Of a stretch of 47,042 nucleotides of DNA, positions 34,262-41,573 are shown in pieces (the stretch's first letter is position 1; each line of letters starts with the position of its first letter). Made by a program: the position numbers and the translations under genes. Origin of the DNA: Candidatus Abyssobacteria bacterium SURF_17 (GTDB lineage: Bacteria > Abyssobacteria > SURF-5); assembly GCA_003598055.1 (NCBI GenBank), contig QZKI01000003.1, positions 1 through 47,042 on the forward strand. Direction: 5' to 3'. The notes under the pieces were generated by a model that was given only the letters and a program-made list of their open reading frames with translations, did not search any database and was not told the DNA's origin.

Positions 34262-34510
34262 TTACCGCGTTCTGATGGAAACTGTCCGACCCGTCAACCG
34301 TGTCCGGTTCATGTTATGAGATTCAACCGAAAGCATTCCCCATGGCAGAGGCGCTATCTGGTCAAGAGAATCATGCAGTCGCCTTGTTGAAGAGAGGCAA
34401 CAGAATTTCAGCGTCTGTGGGGCTTTATCACGCGCGTGGACATCGGCGGGAAATTTCAATCTGAGGGTTAATTCGGAAGGCAACGAAACCGTTCCGACCC
34501 CCTCCCTCAT
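34262..34510 (-). CDS. 82-residue hypothetical protein
   Basis: No family recognised. Support for coding: AGGGGGG about 6 bases before ATG 34510, a near-consensus promoter 70 bases upstream, and a terminator just after the stop. These make a complete small transcription unit. The product has no signal peptide; it is moderately basic, with Cys-Cys at about residue 38 (KFCCLSS) and an Arg/Thr-rich end (TRLTGRTVSIRTR). Alternatively the transcript is a regulatory RNA and the frame is incidental. Confidence 0.45.
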   Translation of the reverse strand: MREGVGTVSLPSELTLRLKFPADVHARDKAPQTLKFCCLSSTRRLHDSLDQIAPLPWGMLSVESHNMNRTRLTGRTVSIRTR

Positions 34511-34572
34511 AGTGACCCCCCTAGGGCTTCAAACCCTGCGTGGCTATGAAGCGTCAGTGCCCACCGTCATGT
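34511..34572 (-). promoter_or_regulatory. Structured leader that may hide the start codon
   Basis: The predicted transcript starts with a GCCAC-N-GGTGGGC hairpin. TCATAG (34549-34544 on the minus strand) can then pair with CTATGA (34512-34507), which contains the ATG of the 82-residue ORF. The small stem AGGG/CCCT (34537-34523) sits inside. Such a fold could gate translation. It does not match a riboswitch class I can name. Confidence 0.45.
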
Positions 34573-34578
34573 GGCGTA

Positions 34579-34608
34579 ATTATATGCACACAAACGGGAG
34601 ATTGTCAA
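34579..34608 (-). promoter_or_regulatory. Consensus sigma-70 promoter of the small transcription unit
   Basis: Minus strand TTGACA (34608-34603), 18-base spacer, TATAAT (34584-34579). No better promoter is visible nearer the giant PKD gene, so read-through from here may also serve it. Confidence 0.8.
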
Positions 34609-34775
34609 GAGAAAATATTTCTTCAGTGAATTCTTATTAAATGGCGCATTCTATCCTGTTGGAAGCACTGTTCAGGCGAACGCTTCTGAAAGCCGATGTT
34701 TAATTCTGGCAACATATGGGCCGCGAAACCCGGCTTATCCTATGGATTACCGCCTGATATGATGCGAGTGGGAAT

Positions 34776-35381
34776 TCAGACCATTTCTCTCAGAATTTTC
34801 TCTATCCGCTTCGTGTTGCCGATTCCGCACGCGCATGGTTTTACGAGCATACGCGCCCCTTCTTCAGGCGAAAGTTTCTCCTTGCGCATCTTCTTGAGAA
34901 CGGCTTCCACAAGGGAGGGAGATATGAGGGAATGGCCGCATTGGGTGGTGATTTCAAGGGTCTTTTCATCGGGCACGCGGTCGGTTTTCCCGAAGATGCC
35001 GAGTGACATATGATAGGTGTGCTCCTTCAGACCGGTGCAGCGACAGATGTCGCGAATGTCGCTGAAAAGACCGGAGAGGACGACGGAGATTCCGAGCCGT
35101 TTCTGCTTGATTTCATCAACCAGTCGTTCGACATCCTTTTTGTTCGTAAATACCGCGGTGACCACACCCGTCATGGGGGCCATCGTTTCTATCGTCTCAT
35201 CATTGAGACCGAGCGGCCTGCCGATAACATTTTCCGGCTTGTATTTGAGGACCGTCTCGGCAATCTTCTGCATTGCTTCCGCCTTCTCGGCCTTTTGTCC
35301 GCGGTGCGCCATGCACAAGACGATGATCTCCTCACCCTGTCGGTCTTCAGACAAACCCCTTCTATTCAATGTGTGCGTCAT
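34776..35381 (-). CDS. Cys-rich conserved protein of unknown function, paired with ferredoxin
   Basis: 201 residues with a Cys pattern that looks like a metal or Fe-S site: CRC (113, 115), QCGH (148-150) and PCACG (183, 185), plus Cys23. No domain name can be given. Its start codon overlaps the stop of the preceding ferredoxin-like gene (ATGA), so the two are translationally coupled and probably form a complex. SLGIFGKTDRVPDEKT precedes the QCGH motif. Soluble, no signal peptide. Possibly an electron-transfer or cluster-bearing subunit (inference). Confidence 0.7.
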   Translation of the reverse strand: MTHTLNRRGLSEDRQGEEIIVLCMAHRGQKAEKAEAMQKIAETVLKYKPENVIGRPLGLNDETIETMAPMTGVVTAVFTNKKDVERLVDEIKQKRLGISVVLSGLFSDIRDICRCTGLKEHTYHMSLGIFGKTDRVPDEKTLEITTQCGHSLISPSLVEAVLKKMRKEKLSPEEGARMLVKPCACGIGNTKRIEKILREMV

Positions 35382-36100
35382 GACTCCTCCCCCACCAACG
35401 CCATGCCGATATTGACCTTTCCGTTTGGATAGATGCTTTCACCGTGCCGCCTGAGTTGTTCCATGAAACGCGAACCACCCTCGGAGTCGGCGCGCGATAT
35501 CACGCTCATCGTGACGACGCAATCGAGCTCCGAATTCAAGAAGCGCTTCATCTCACGAATAAAATCCATCGCCTGCTGCTCGGGAACAAGAACTTCCACG
35601 ATTGCGCTGAGCACTTTCTCGCCGAGAATCTCAGGCCGCAACGCGCCCGTAGTATGGTCCGTTATCAAATGATACACGGGGTTGTCCCCGGCAAATTCAA
35701 CGCCCATGGAAGTGACTTTCTTGAGCACTTTCTCAAGGTCTCGCAGATAAGCGCCTCCGACCGGGCGCCCGAGTTCGATGGAGAAGCCGACTTTGCCGCG
35801 TTGAAACAGGTTTGTTACGTCATTGGTTTTCATCTCTTCGGTTCCGCGTCCTTGCACGCCGGTCGCCTCGTGACGCTGAACAGGGTCGGAGAAGACCGCC
35901 CTGATGATGCGCGGGTATGGAATTTCGTCAACCTGTTTGATAGCGCCCTCCGGACAGATTTCGAATCGATAGCACACGCCGCACTCGACACAAGTCTCGT
36001 AGTCTATCGTCACAATCTTTTTCTGCAACCTGATTGCACCCATCGGGCACACCGGTATGCAATCAAGACATTTCTTGCAGAGCTCCTGGTCAATATACAT
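35378..36100 (-). CDS. 2x[4Fe-4S] ferredoxin-domain protein with C-terminal extension
   Basis: 240 residues from ATG 36100; upstream starts to 36145 lack support, and AAGGGAG lies about 11 bases before this ATG. Residues 8-19 hold CKKCLDCIPVCP and residues 39-51 CVECGVCYRFEICP. The second motif has an extra residue in its last interval (C-x5-C rather than C-x3-C). The remaining 170 residues are a separate alpha/beta domain I cannot name (GRPVGGAYLRDLEKVLKKV; DHTTGAL). Cytoplasmic electron carrier or subunit, coupled to the Cys-rich protein downstream. Confidence 0.82.
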   Translation of the reverse strand: MYIDQELCKKCLDCIPVCPMGAIRLQKKIVTIDYETCVECGVCYRFEICPEGAIKQVDEIPYPRIIRAVFSDPVQRHEATGVQGRGTEEMKTNDVTNLFQRGKVGFSIELGRPVGGAYLRDLEKVLKKVTSMGVEFAGDNPVYHLITDHTTGALRPEILGEKVLSAIVEVLVPEQQAMDFIREMKRFLNSELDCVVTMSVISRADSEGGSRFMEQLRRHGESIYPNGKVNIGMALVGEES

Positions 36101-36335
36101 ACCGATACGTTCTCCCTTAGCATCTCTGCGCATTCTTGCAGACAAGCGAGCCGAGAGGCCCTTTTAGGCCCTGCAATTATTTTAGCCCGAACCAGTCTGC
36201 CTTGTCGAGTATGGATTTAGCGCAGAGCAACCCATGCGCGCCGGGCCTGTGTGGTCTTTGATTCTCTCCCGACCTCTCTTGCGAGCAGCCGAACCCACCT
36301 GCGGAGGGGTGATATGTGAAAGAGACATCCGGGCC

Positions 36336-36482
36336 GTCATTGAGAGCGAAGGCCGCAGGCCCGAGGGTCTCAGACCCGAGGGTCTCAGACCCGAGCGAAG
36401 CAATCTCTGTTTGCATCTTCAGTGCTACCAATGAGATTGCTTCGGTCGCGCGGGTCTGCGACCCGTCGCTCCCTCGCAATGA
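36336..36482. repeat. Longest CATTG-GAG...CTCGCAATGA repeat with tandem mini-hairpins
   Basis: Inverted ends GTCATTGAGAGCG and CCCTCGCAATGAC enclose GAAGCAATCTC and GAGATTGCTTC. Inside are an AGGCCGCAGGCCC unit, two tandem copies of GGGTCTCAGACCC (36365-36377, 36380-36392) and one GGGTCTGCGACCC (36452-36464). The tandem copies suggest recent local duplication. The remaining gap, 36101-36335, shows no gene. Confidence 0.82.
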
Positions 36483-36539
36483 CCAAACGGTCACTAATTA
36501 GTTTCTTAGAAGATAAGGAATGACACTGGCGCGTCGGGA

Positions 36540-38441
36540 CTAGCGAGATGTTTTCTTCAGCGCCTTGGAGGCGAGGCTGTCGGCGCGCTTGTTCTGCTCT
36601 CTGGGGATGTGGCGGATTGAGAATCGCGTAAATTGCCGCCGGAGTTCTTGCGCTTGGCGCACGAGAGGGAGAAGTGTCTTGCTCTTGATGCTGTACTGGC
36701 CTGTTATCTGACGGACAACCAGCTCGCTGTCAGCAAAGCATTCCACCTCGGCTGCGCCCAGCCTTTGCGCTTCTTCGAGACCCCGGATGAGCGCCGCATA
36801 CTCAGCGTAATTGTTCGTCGCCCTTCCTATGGCTTCGCTGAGTTCACAAATGGCCTTCCCGGTAGAGTTGGTGATGACGACGCCGATTGCAGCAGGACCT
36901 GGGTTGCCGTGCGATGCGCCGTCAAAATGAACTCTGACCTTCCGGCAAATTCCTTGCGGGCTGGCAGGTTCAAGCGCATCCGAGCGGTCGTTTTTCTTTG
37001 GATGAGTTCGTACGGTTCTTGTGCCCGATTTCGTCTCCCATCGGCGTTCCGGTAGAGAACCGCCGATTGCCTGCAGATACCTTCCATATTCGGCGGACGC
37101 AGCGAGAGAATCAATCGCGCGCGTGAAGCTCGGGTACACAGGGATCCGTAAGGATTCCAACTGCTGGAAGAGAAGTTCGTGGTATTCCTTGTACCCGATG
37201 GAGCAGAATGCGAGAGGCTTACCCGGAAACTCACGTTGGAGGTCATGAATGAAATCGAAGGAAAAGCCGGTCTCCGGAAACGGCGTCCACGTAATGACCA
37301 CGCATGCATCAGCTTCGGGATTGCTCAGCGCACAACGGACGGTCATCTCGAAGGCGGGCTGAAACCCTACGGTTTCGGTCAACGGTTCGATATCGAACGG
37401 ATGCCTTACCCTCGCCCATGCCGGGTACCGCTCCTGTATCGGCGCGAGAAGCTCTTCTGAAAAATGTGCCAGGCGAAAGCCGGCTCTGAATGCGGCGTCG
37501 GCCGACATGACGGCGGCCCCGCCGGAAAGGGAAACGATTGCCAGACGGTTCCCTCGCGCGACCGGCTGATATGCAAACATTTTCGCATAATCAATAAGCT
37601 GCTGGAACGAGTCGACGCGCAACACGCCTGCCTGCTTGAATGCGCCGGAGATGATGGCATCATTGCCCGCAAGCGAGCCGGTATGCGACATGGCCGCGGC
37701 AGCGCCCTCGTTCGTATGTCCGGCCTTGAGCGCCAAAATCGGCTTGTGTCGCGTCGTGGCTCTGGCGGCCTCCATGAAGCGTCTGCCGTCCTTGATGGAT
37801 TCGATATACATCATGATGACTCGCGTGTGCTCGTCGCGCCTCAGATAGTCGAGCATCTCGGCATCGTCCACGTCGCACTTATTGCCCAAACCCGCCACCT
37901 TGCTGACTCCGAAGCATTCCGACGTGAGAATCCACTCCATGAGCATCCCCGCAAACATACCGGTCTGCGCGATGAAGGCGACGTCTCCCTTTTTGACCTT
38001 TCGCAGCAGCACGAACGTCGTCGTGAAGCGGTCGTGCGGATTGAGGATACCGGTTGTGTTGGGGCCGACGATTCTCATCCCCGCCGAGCGCGCGATTTTG
38101 AGGAGTTCGTCTTGATAGCCCATTCCCCTCTCACCCGCTTCGTTGAATCCGGACGAGATGATGACTACCCCCTTGACACGTTTTTCGGCACAATCCCTCA
38201 TCACGTCGATAGTGGCGGAGGCGGGAACCGCGAGGATAGCGAGGTCGAGTTCATCCGGAATGAGTCCGACCGAGGGATACGTCTTCAGGCCGGCGATGGT
38301 ACCCCCTTTAGGGTTCACCGGAAATATCTTGCCCTTGTACCCGAGGTTGAAGAGGTTTGTGAGAATGATGCTGCCGAACTTGAAGGGGTTTTGTGAGGCG
38401 CCGACGACAGCGACACTTCCGGGGTTGAAGAAAAATTCCAT
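36540..38441 (-). CDS. NDP-forming acyl-CoA synthetase alpha-like protein fused to RNase HI
   Basis: 633 residues in one unbroken frame. Residues 1-460 match the alpha subunit of ADP-forming acyl-CoA synthetases: CoA-binding Rossmann domain (SVAVVGASQNP, PVNPKGG, IVGPNTTG) and ligase domains with the phospho-histidine in SHTGSLAG (His253). A basic, Pro-rich linker (461-500) follows. Residues 501-633 are a complete RNase HI with all four acidic residues: Asp507 (HFDGASHGNPGP), Glu547 (NNYAEY), Asp571 (FADSEL), Asp621 (KRADSLA). The ATP-grasp beta part is missing here. ACD enzymes make ATP from acyl-CoA; RNase HI cleaves RNA in RNA-DNA hybrids. I know no precedent for this fusion. AGAGGAC before ATG. 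Confidence 0.92.
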   Translation of the reverse strand: MEFFFNPGSVAVVGASQNPFKFGSIILTNLFNLGYKGKIFPVNPKGGTIAGLKTYPSVGLIPDELDLAILAVPASATIDVMRDCAEKRVKGVVIISSGFNEAGERGMGYQDELLKIARSAGMRIVGPNTTGILNPHDRFTTTFVLLRKVKKGDVAFIAQTGMFAGMLMEWILTSECFGVSKVAGLGNKCDVDDAEMLDYLRRDEHTRVIMMYIESIKDGRRFMEAARATTRHKPILALKAGHTNEGAAAAMSHTGSLAGNDAIISGAFKQAGVLRVDSFQQLIDYAKMFAYQPVARGNRLAIVSLSGGAAVMSADAAFRAGFRLAHFSEELLAPIQERYPAWARVRHPFDIEPLTETVGFQPAFEMTVRCALSNPEADACVVITWTPFPETGFSFDFIHDLQREFPGKPLAFCSIGYKEYHELLFQQLESLRIPVYPSFTRAIDSLAASAEYGRYLQAIGGSLPERRWETKSGTRTVRTHPKKNDRSDALEPASPQGICRKVRVHFDGASHGNPGPAAIGVVITNSTGKAICELSEAIGRATNNYAEYAALIRGLEEAQRLGAAEVECFADSELVVRQITGQYSIKSKTLLPLVRQAQELRRQFTRFSIRHIPREQNKRADSLASKALKKTSR

Positions 38442-38560
38442 CGTCCTCTTCGCACCTCTCCTCAGTCCGCTCTTTCACAAATTCGATAATGTATTCCTGT
38501 CATTTGTCGTGGGGCAACCCGGCAGGTCGTTCGCACAAAGCAAGTCATGGTCACCCCCCT

Positions 38561-38588
38561 GTAGGGGCCGTTCGCGAACGGCCCCTAC
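38561..38588. repeat. 28-bp perfect palindrome (GTAGGGGC...GCCCCTAC)
   Basis: Exactly self-complementary, centre CGTTCG/CGAACG. Same size and end sequence as the palindrome at 19145. Located between the fusion gene and the aconitase X genes. Confidence 0.87.
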
Positions 38589-38630
38589 AAGAAAACGGGA
38601 ATACATCGCCGAATTTGCGAATTTCGCTAT

Positions 38631-39056
38631 TCAGCGGGAAGCCTTTTTTGTGACCTCGATGACGCCTTTATCGGCGTCGAGCTTGATAAAATCGCCGTTG
38701 CTGATGCTCTTGAAGGGGTCGCGGTCGAGGTCTGTCATCATGGGGATGTCCGAGATGGCGCAGCCGAGCACACAAAGCGCATCGAGTTCGGTATTGATGA
38801 TAGCGGCCGGCGCGACGCCCATCCGTTTGGCGATATTGATGTACGCAGAAGTGCCGGAGGAGCCCTTCGTGAATCGGAAGATAAATACCTTCCCGGCAAA
38901 GTTTTTCCCTTCGAATTTGCTGCCTACTTCGTGCACAATGCCACGTGTGGGGTCGGTGCCGCCCCAGAAAGAAACGCGCTCATCGGCGATGAGGGCTTCG
39001 CCCTCGGCCTTTCCGCCGACCACCTTCCTGCCTTTTATGACGAGCATTTTTGCCAT
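38631..39056 (-). CDS. Aconitase X small (swivel) subunit, DUF126
   Basis: 141 residues, swivelling beta domain that closes over the active site of aconitase X. Typical elements: GRKVVGGKAEGEALI, KVFIFRFTKGSSGTSAYI with the substrate-binding serine loop, and a central NTELDALCVLGCAISDIPMM. Follows the large subunit by 9 bases, so one transcript. Known aconitase X enzymes dehydrate cis-3-hydroxy-L-proline (bacteria) or phosphomevalonate (archaea). Which applies is not decided by the sequence alone. Confidence 0.92.
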   Translation of the reverse strand: MAKMLVIKGRKVVGGKAEGEALIADERVSFWGGTDPTRGIVHEVGSKFEGKNFAGKVFIFRFTKGSSGTSAYINIAKRMGVAPAAIINTELDALCVLGCAISDIPMMTDLDRDPFKSISNGDFIKLDADKGVIEVTKKASR

Positions 39057-39065
39057 GATTCAAGT

Positions 39066-40286
39066 TCACCTTCTCCCTTTGATGGCCGTTTCGACGCAAT
39101 CCCGCGTGTTCGCAAAATGGACCTGTGCCCTCAACTGGCCGGGCGCGTAGTATGCCTGCTTCACCGAATTCGTCATGTATTTCTTGTTGCGCGCCATATC
39201 AATTTGGCTGATGCACGGGCAGGTATCGGCCATGATTTTCCCGCCGGCGTCGGCAATCATCTTGTCGTAACCCAGCTTTTCGGCATAGGAACGGATGGAG
39301 TCGGTCGTGCAAACCCACAGCTCGACGTTCGGCGAAATCTTCTTTCCCTCGAGCAAGTGCGCGACCTCGACTATCTCGGTGAGTGTTGCGTGCGGGCAAC
39401 CGAGCATCACGATGTCGACCTCGGGCGATGGGCAATTGTTGAGCCGTGCATACACGGCTTTCTTTTCTTTGTTGGTGAAAATGTGACGGCTTCTCGGCTT
39501 GTCACCCTGAAATGCGGCCTCCTGCGTCGCCGCCTCCGGCGTGATTCCGACAATGTGAAACATCCCGACGCCGCCCTCGGTCGCCAGCGCGGCGCACAAC
39601 TCCTTCGCCTCTTCAAGGGTGGGCACGTGACACTTCCGGAACACGGGCACTCCCAATCCGGCGAGAGCGCCGCCGAAGTAGCCGAGCGTTCCCCAATCGG
39701 TGAGGTTTTCGAGGTCGGCCTCGACGTCAACAAGAATGGTTCCTCGGCGGTTCTTCGTGAGATGGTTGCCGAAACGAGGAATCAGGCCGGTGAGCGCCGC
39801 GGGAATAGTGGATTCGGCTCCCTCGCGATTCGTACGAGCGCCCAGGATACCGTTCGCATAAGCAATCGCCGCCGATTCCATCCAGGCGCAGGTCTGCCCT
39901 TTCAGCGGCGCGTTTCCGACGATTTCGGGCGCGCATGTCCACGTGAGCTGTATTCCCGCCTGCGCAGCTATCGGCACAAGGGACGCCTGAAGCTGGTATC
40001 GTCTCTCCTCGATGCCGAACTCACGCCATTTCTTGAAATCTATGAAGCCCACATGCGTGGTCGTGGGCACCTTCACCCGCAGTTGCCCGAACATTTTCAA
40101 AAGCTCCACGACATCTTCGGACCCGCCTGCCATCGGAATCGTGAATGTTGTGTGCACATTCCGGACCGGGATGAGCGCATCGGCGCTCATTGCCTCGCCG
40201 TACTTGACCAGATATGTCATCGCCATGGCGAGAATGGGGCCGTCTTCTCCCTCGAGCATGCGCTTCTGTCCGTCAGTCAGTTTCAT
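39066..40286 (-). CDS. Aconitase X catalytic (large) subunit, DUF521
   Basis: 406 residues from ATG 40286 with GGGGG five bases upstream. Family segments: LTDGQKRMLEGEDG, SADALIPVRNVHTT, GARTNREG, MLGCPHATLTEI and IMADTCPCISQ, which hold the Cys ligands for the iron-sulfur cluster. Dehydrates a hydroxy-acid type substrate together with the small subunit. Transcribed after the VOC protein (gap 150 bases with a repeat) and before the synthetase/RNase fusion. Absence of proline-metabolism neighbours leaves the substrate open. Confidence 0.93.
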   Translation of the reverse strand: MKLTDGQKRMLEGEDGPILAMAMTYLVKYGEAMSADALIPVRNVHTTFTIPMAGGSEDVVELLKMFGQLRVKVPTTTHVGFIDFKKWREFGIEERRYQLQASLVPIAAQAGIQLTWTCAPEIVGNAPLKGQTCAWMESAAIAYANGILGARTNREGAESTIPAALTGLIPRFGNHLTKNRRGTILVDVEADLENLTDWGTLGYFGGALAGLGVPVFRKCHVPTLEEAKELCAALATEGGVGMFHIVGITPEAATQEAAFQGDKPRSRHIFTNKEKKAVYARLNNCPSPEVDIVMLGCPHATLTEIVEVAHLLEGKKISPNVELWVCTTDSIRSYAEKLGYDKMIADAGGKIMADTCPCISQIDMARNKKYMTNSVKQAYYAPGQLRAQVHFANTRDCVETAIKGRR

Positions 40287-40318
40287 CAAAACCCCCTTAG
40301 GAACTAATGCCCTTCAAT

Positions 40319-40365
40319 GGTCATTGCGAGTCATCTCACGAAGCGCGGGACGACTCGCAATGACA
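40319..40365. repeat. Short CATTGCGAGTC...GACTCGCAATGA repeat
   Basis: Perfectly inverted ends GTCATTGCGAGTC/GACTCGCAATGAC around an ATCTCACGAAGCGCGGGAC-like core. Smallest two-ended member of the family in the window; its right flank resembles that of the copy at 20051. Confidence 0.75.
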
Positions 40366-40439
40366 AACAGAGCAAAGCCCGTTCTTTTCCACAAACCACG
40401 CCACTGTGCAGAGTGAATTGCTCCTCAGCGCGCCAGAAA

Positions 40440-40874
40440 CTACCGCTTTTTCATGAGCGGCAGCATTAATTCTATTGTCTCGCCGTCGAACCCTTTGAAG
40501 AAAATCACTTTGAATACGCCTAAATCCTCAGCCTTTGAGTAGAATTCGATGCCCTTCTCCGTAAGCTTCCGGCAAATCTCATCCAGTTCATCAACCAAAA
40601 ACGCCACGTGCATGTAGCCGAGGTCGCACTGCCGCCGGTTGAGTTTCTTGCCTTTCGGCTTGTAGAATTGGAACAGTTCAATGCGGCAGTTGTTCAAGCG
40701 GAGCATGACGATGCGCTCGCGCACGCCCGGCAGTCCGATGATTGTGCCGAATTCGGGTATTCCCTCGACGGTCGCGTCCCATTCCACTTCCATGCCGAGA
40801 ATATCGCGATAAAGCTCGATTGACCGTTCCATATCGCTCACGCTTAAACCCGTGTGATGCATCTCTTTCAGCAT
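40440..40874 (-). CDS. VOC (glyoxalase/epimerase) family protein
   Basis: 144 residues with two beta-alpha-beta-beta-beta halves. Likely metal ligands: His6/7 (MHHTGL), Glu in CRIELFQF, His in GYMHVAF and Glu in ETIELMLP. Members include methylmalonyl-CoA epimerase, glyoxalase I and dioxygenases. Epimerase would fit a genome with methylmalonyl-CoA mutase, but the motif order is generic, so this is only a possibility. Own promoter at 40933-40961; may lead into aconitase X. Confidence 0.85.
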   Translation of the reverse strand: MLKEMHHTGLSVSDMERSIELYRDILGMEVEWDATVEGIPEFGTIIGLPGVRERIVMLRLNNCRIELFQFYKPKGKKLNRRQCDLGYMHVAFLVDELDEICRKLTEKGIEFYSKAEDLGVFKVIFFKGFDGETIELMLPLMKKR

Positions 40875-40932
40875 ATATACGCTCCGGATGTGGTTGTCTC
40901 ATCAAGGCGGGAGAGGGCGCTCCAGCATGTGA

Positions 40933-40961
40933 ATGATAAGGCTTGCCGACACAATTGTCAA
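40933..40961 (-). promoter_or_regulatory. Sigma-70-like promoter of the VOC gene
   Basis: Minus strand TTGACA (40961-40956), 17-base spacer, TATCAT (40938-40933). Leader of about 50 bases to the VOC ATG. Confidence 0.68.
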
Positions 40962-40997
40962 GCGTTCCAATAAGAAAAACCTAATATGTCTTGAATT

Positions 40998-41028
40998 TTG
41001 AACAACCCGGCAACGTCCAAGGTATAAT
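40998..41028 (+). promoter_or_regulatory. Possible promoter of the first His/Tyr-rich protein
   Basis: TTGAAC (40998-41003), 19-base spacer, perfect TATAAT (41023-41028). The spacing is long, so only moderate support. Confidence 0.42.
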
Positions 41029-41097
41029 GGAAGAGACAAGTATAGATGAAAAGAGGATTTCTCGGGGTGGAAAAGTGTGCAAAGATGAGGTGTCAAC

Positions 41098-41403
41098 ATG
41101 AAGAAGCACATTAATGCTCGAACTTTTGTAGTATCGGCGGCGATTGCAGTGGCGCTGCTCGGGTTCGGGTTCGTGGGCGATGCGGCAGCCCACGGACGGC
41201 ATCACGGGCGTCACCATGGCCATCACGCGCGTTGGGGGGTCAACATAAACCTTGGGTTTGGTTATCCCCATTACTATCGACCGCGTGCCGTTTACGTCGC
41301 TCCGTATCCGTACGCGTACCCGGCGTACCCATATCCGGCATACCCATCATACCCGTATGGATATAACGGGTACTACCCATACCCTTACGGCTACAGATAC
41401 TAA
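41098..41403 (+). CDS. Small secreted His-rich / Pro-Tyr-rich protein, copy 1
   Basis: 101 residues. Signal peptide to about residue 31 (FVVSAAIAVALLGFGFVGDAAA). The mature part starts with a His cluster (HGRHHGRHHGHH), then VNINLGFGYPHYYRP, then a low-complexity PY/AYP repeat (YPYAYPAYPYPAYPSYPYG). The His cluster suggests metal binding at the envelope; PY repeats are usually unfolded. Paralogue of the next gene, 170 bases on. GAGGTG lies 6 bases before ATG. I know no functional assignment. Confidence 0.8.
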   Translation: MKKHINARTFVVSAAIAVALLGFGFVGDAAAHGRHHGRHHGHHARWGVNINLGFGYPHYYRPRAVYVAPYPYAYPAYPYPAYPSYPYGYNGYYPYPYGYRY

Positions 41404-41526
41404 GTATCCGAGGTTAACGTCGTGGCCCTTGCCGTAAGGAATCGACGGGTTTGCGGAAGGATTCTTGTATCGCCTGAATGCGACGGACCTAGAGTGCGTC
41501 TAATCAAGAATGGGTAACAGAGTACC

Positions 41527-41548
41527 TTTTCCCGCTAACGAGGGAAAA
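41527..41548. promoter_or_regulatory. Hairpin TTTTCCC/GGGAAAA between the two small genes
   Basis: Seven-base stem around GCTAACGA, 25 bases before the second gene. May pause or attenuate transcription or protect the mRNA end; no T-run follows. Confidence 0.4.
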
Positions 41549-41573
41549 ACAGGTGAAGTGAGGAGGTGTCATG

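Noticed and set aside
34507..34572. Purine-type or GEMM riboswitch suggested by TCATAG...CTATGA and GACGC...AGCCAC.
   Set aside because: The conserved loop and junction bases of those classes are not present; kept only as an unassigned structured leader.
36336..36482. CRISPR-like array because of tandem repeats.
   Set aside because: Units are 13-15 bases, palindromic, without spacers of regular length; no cas genes.
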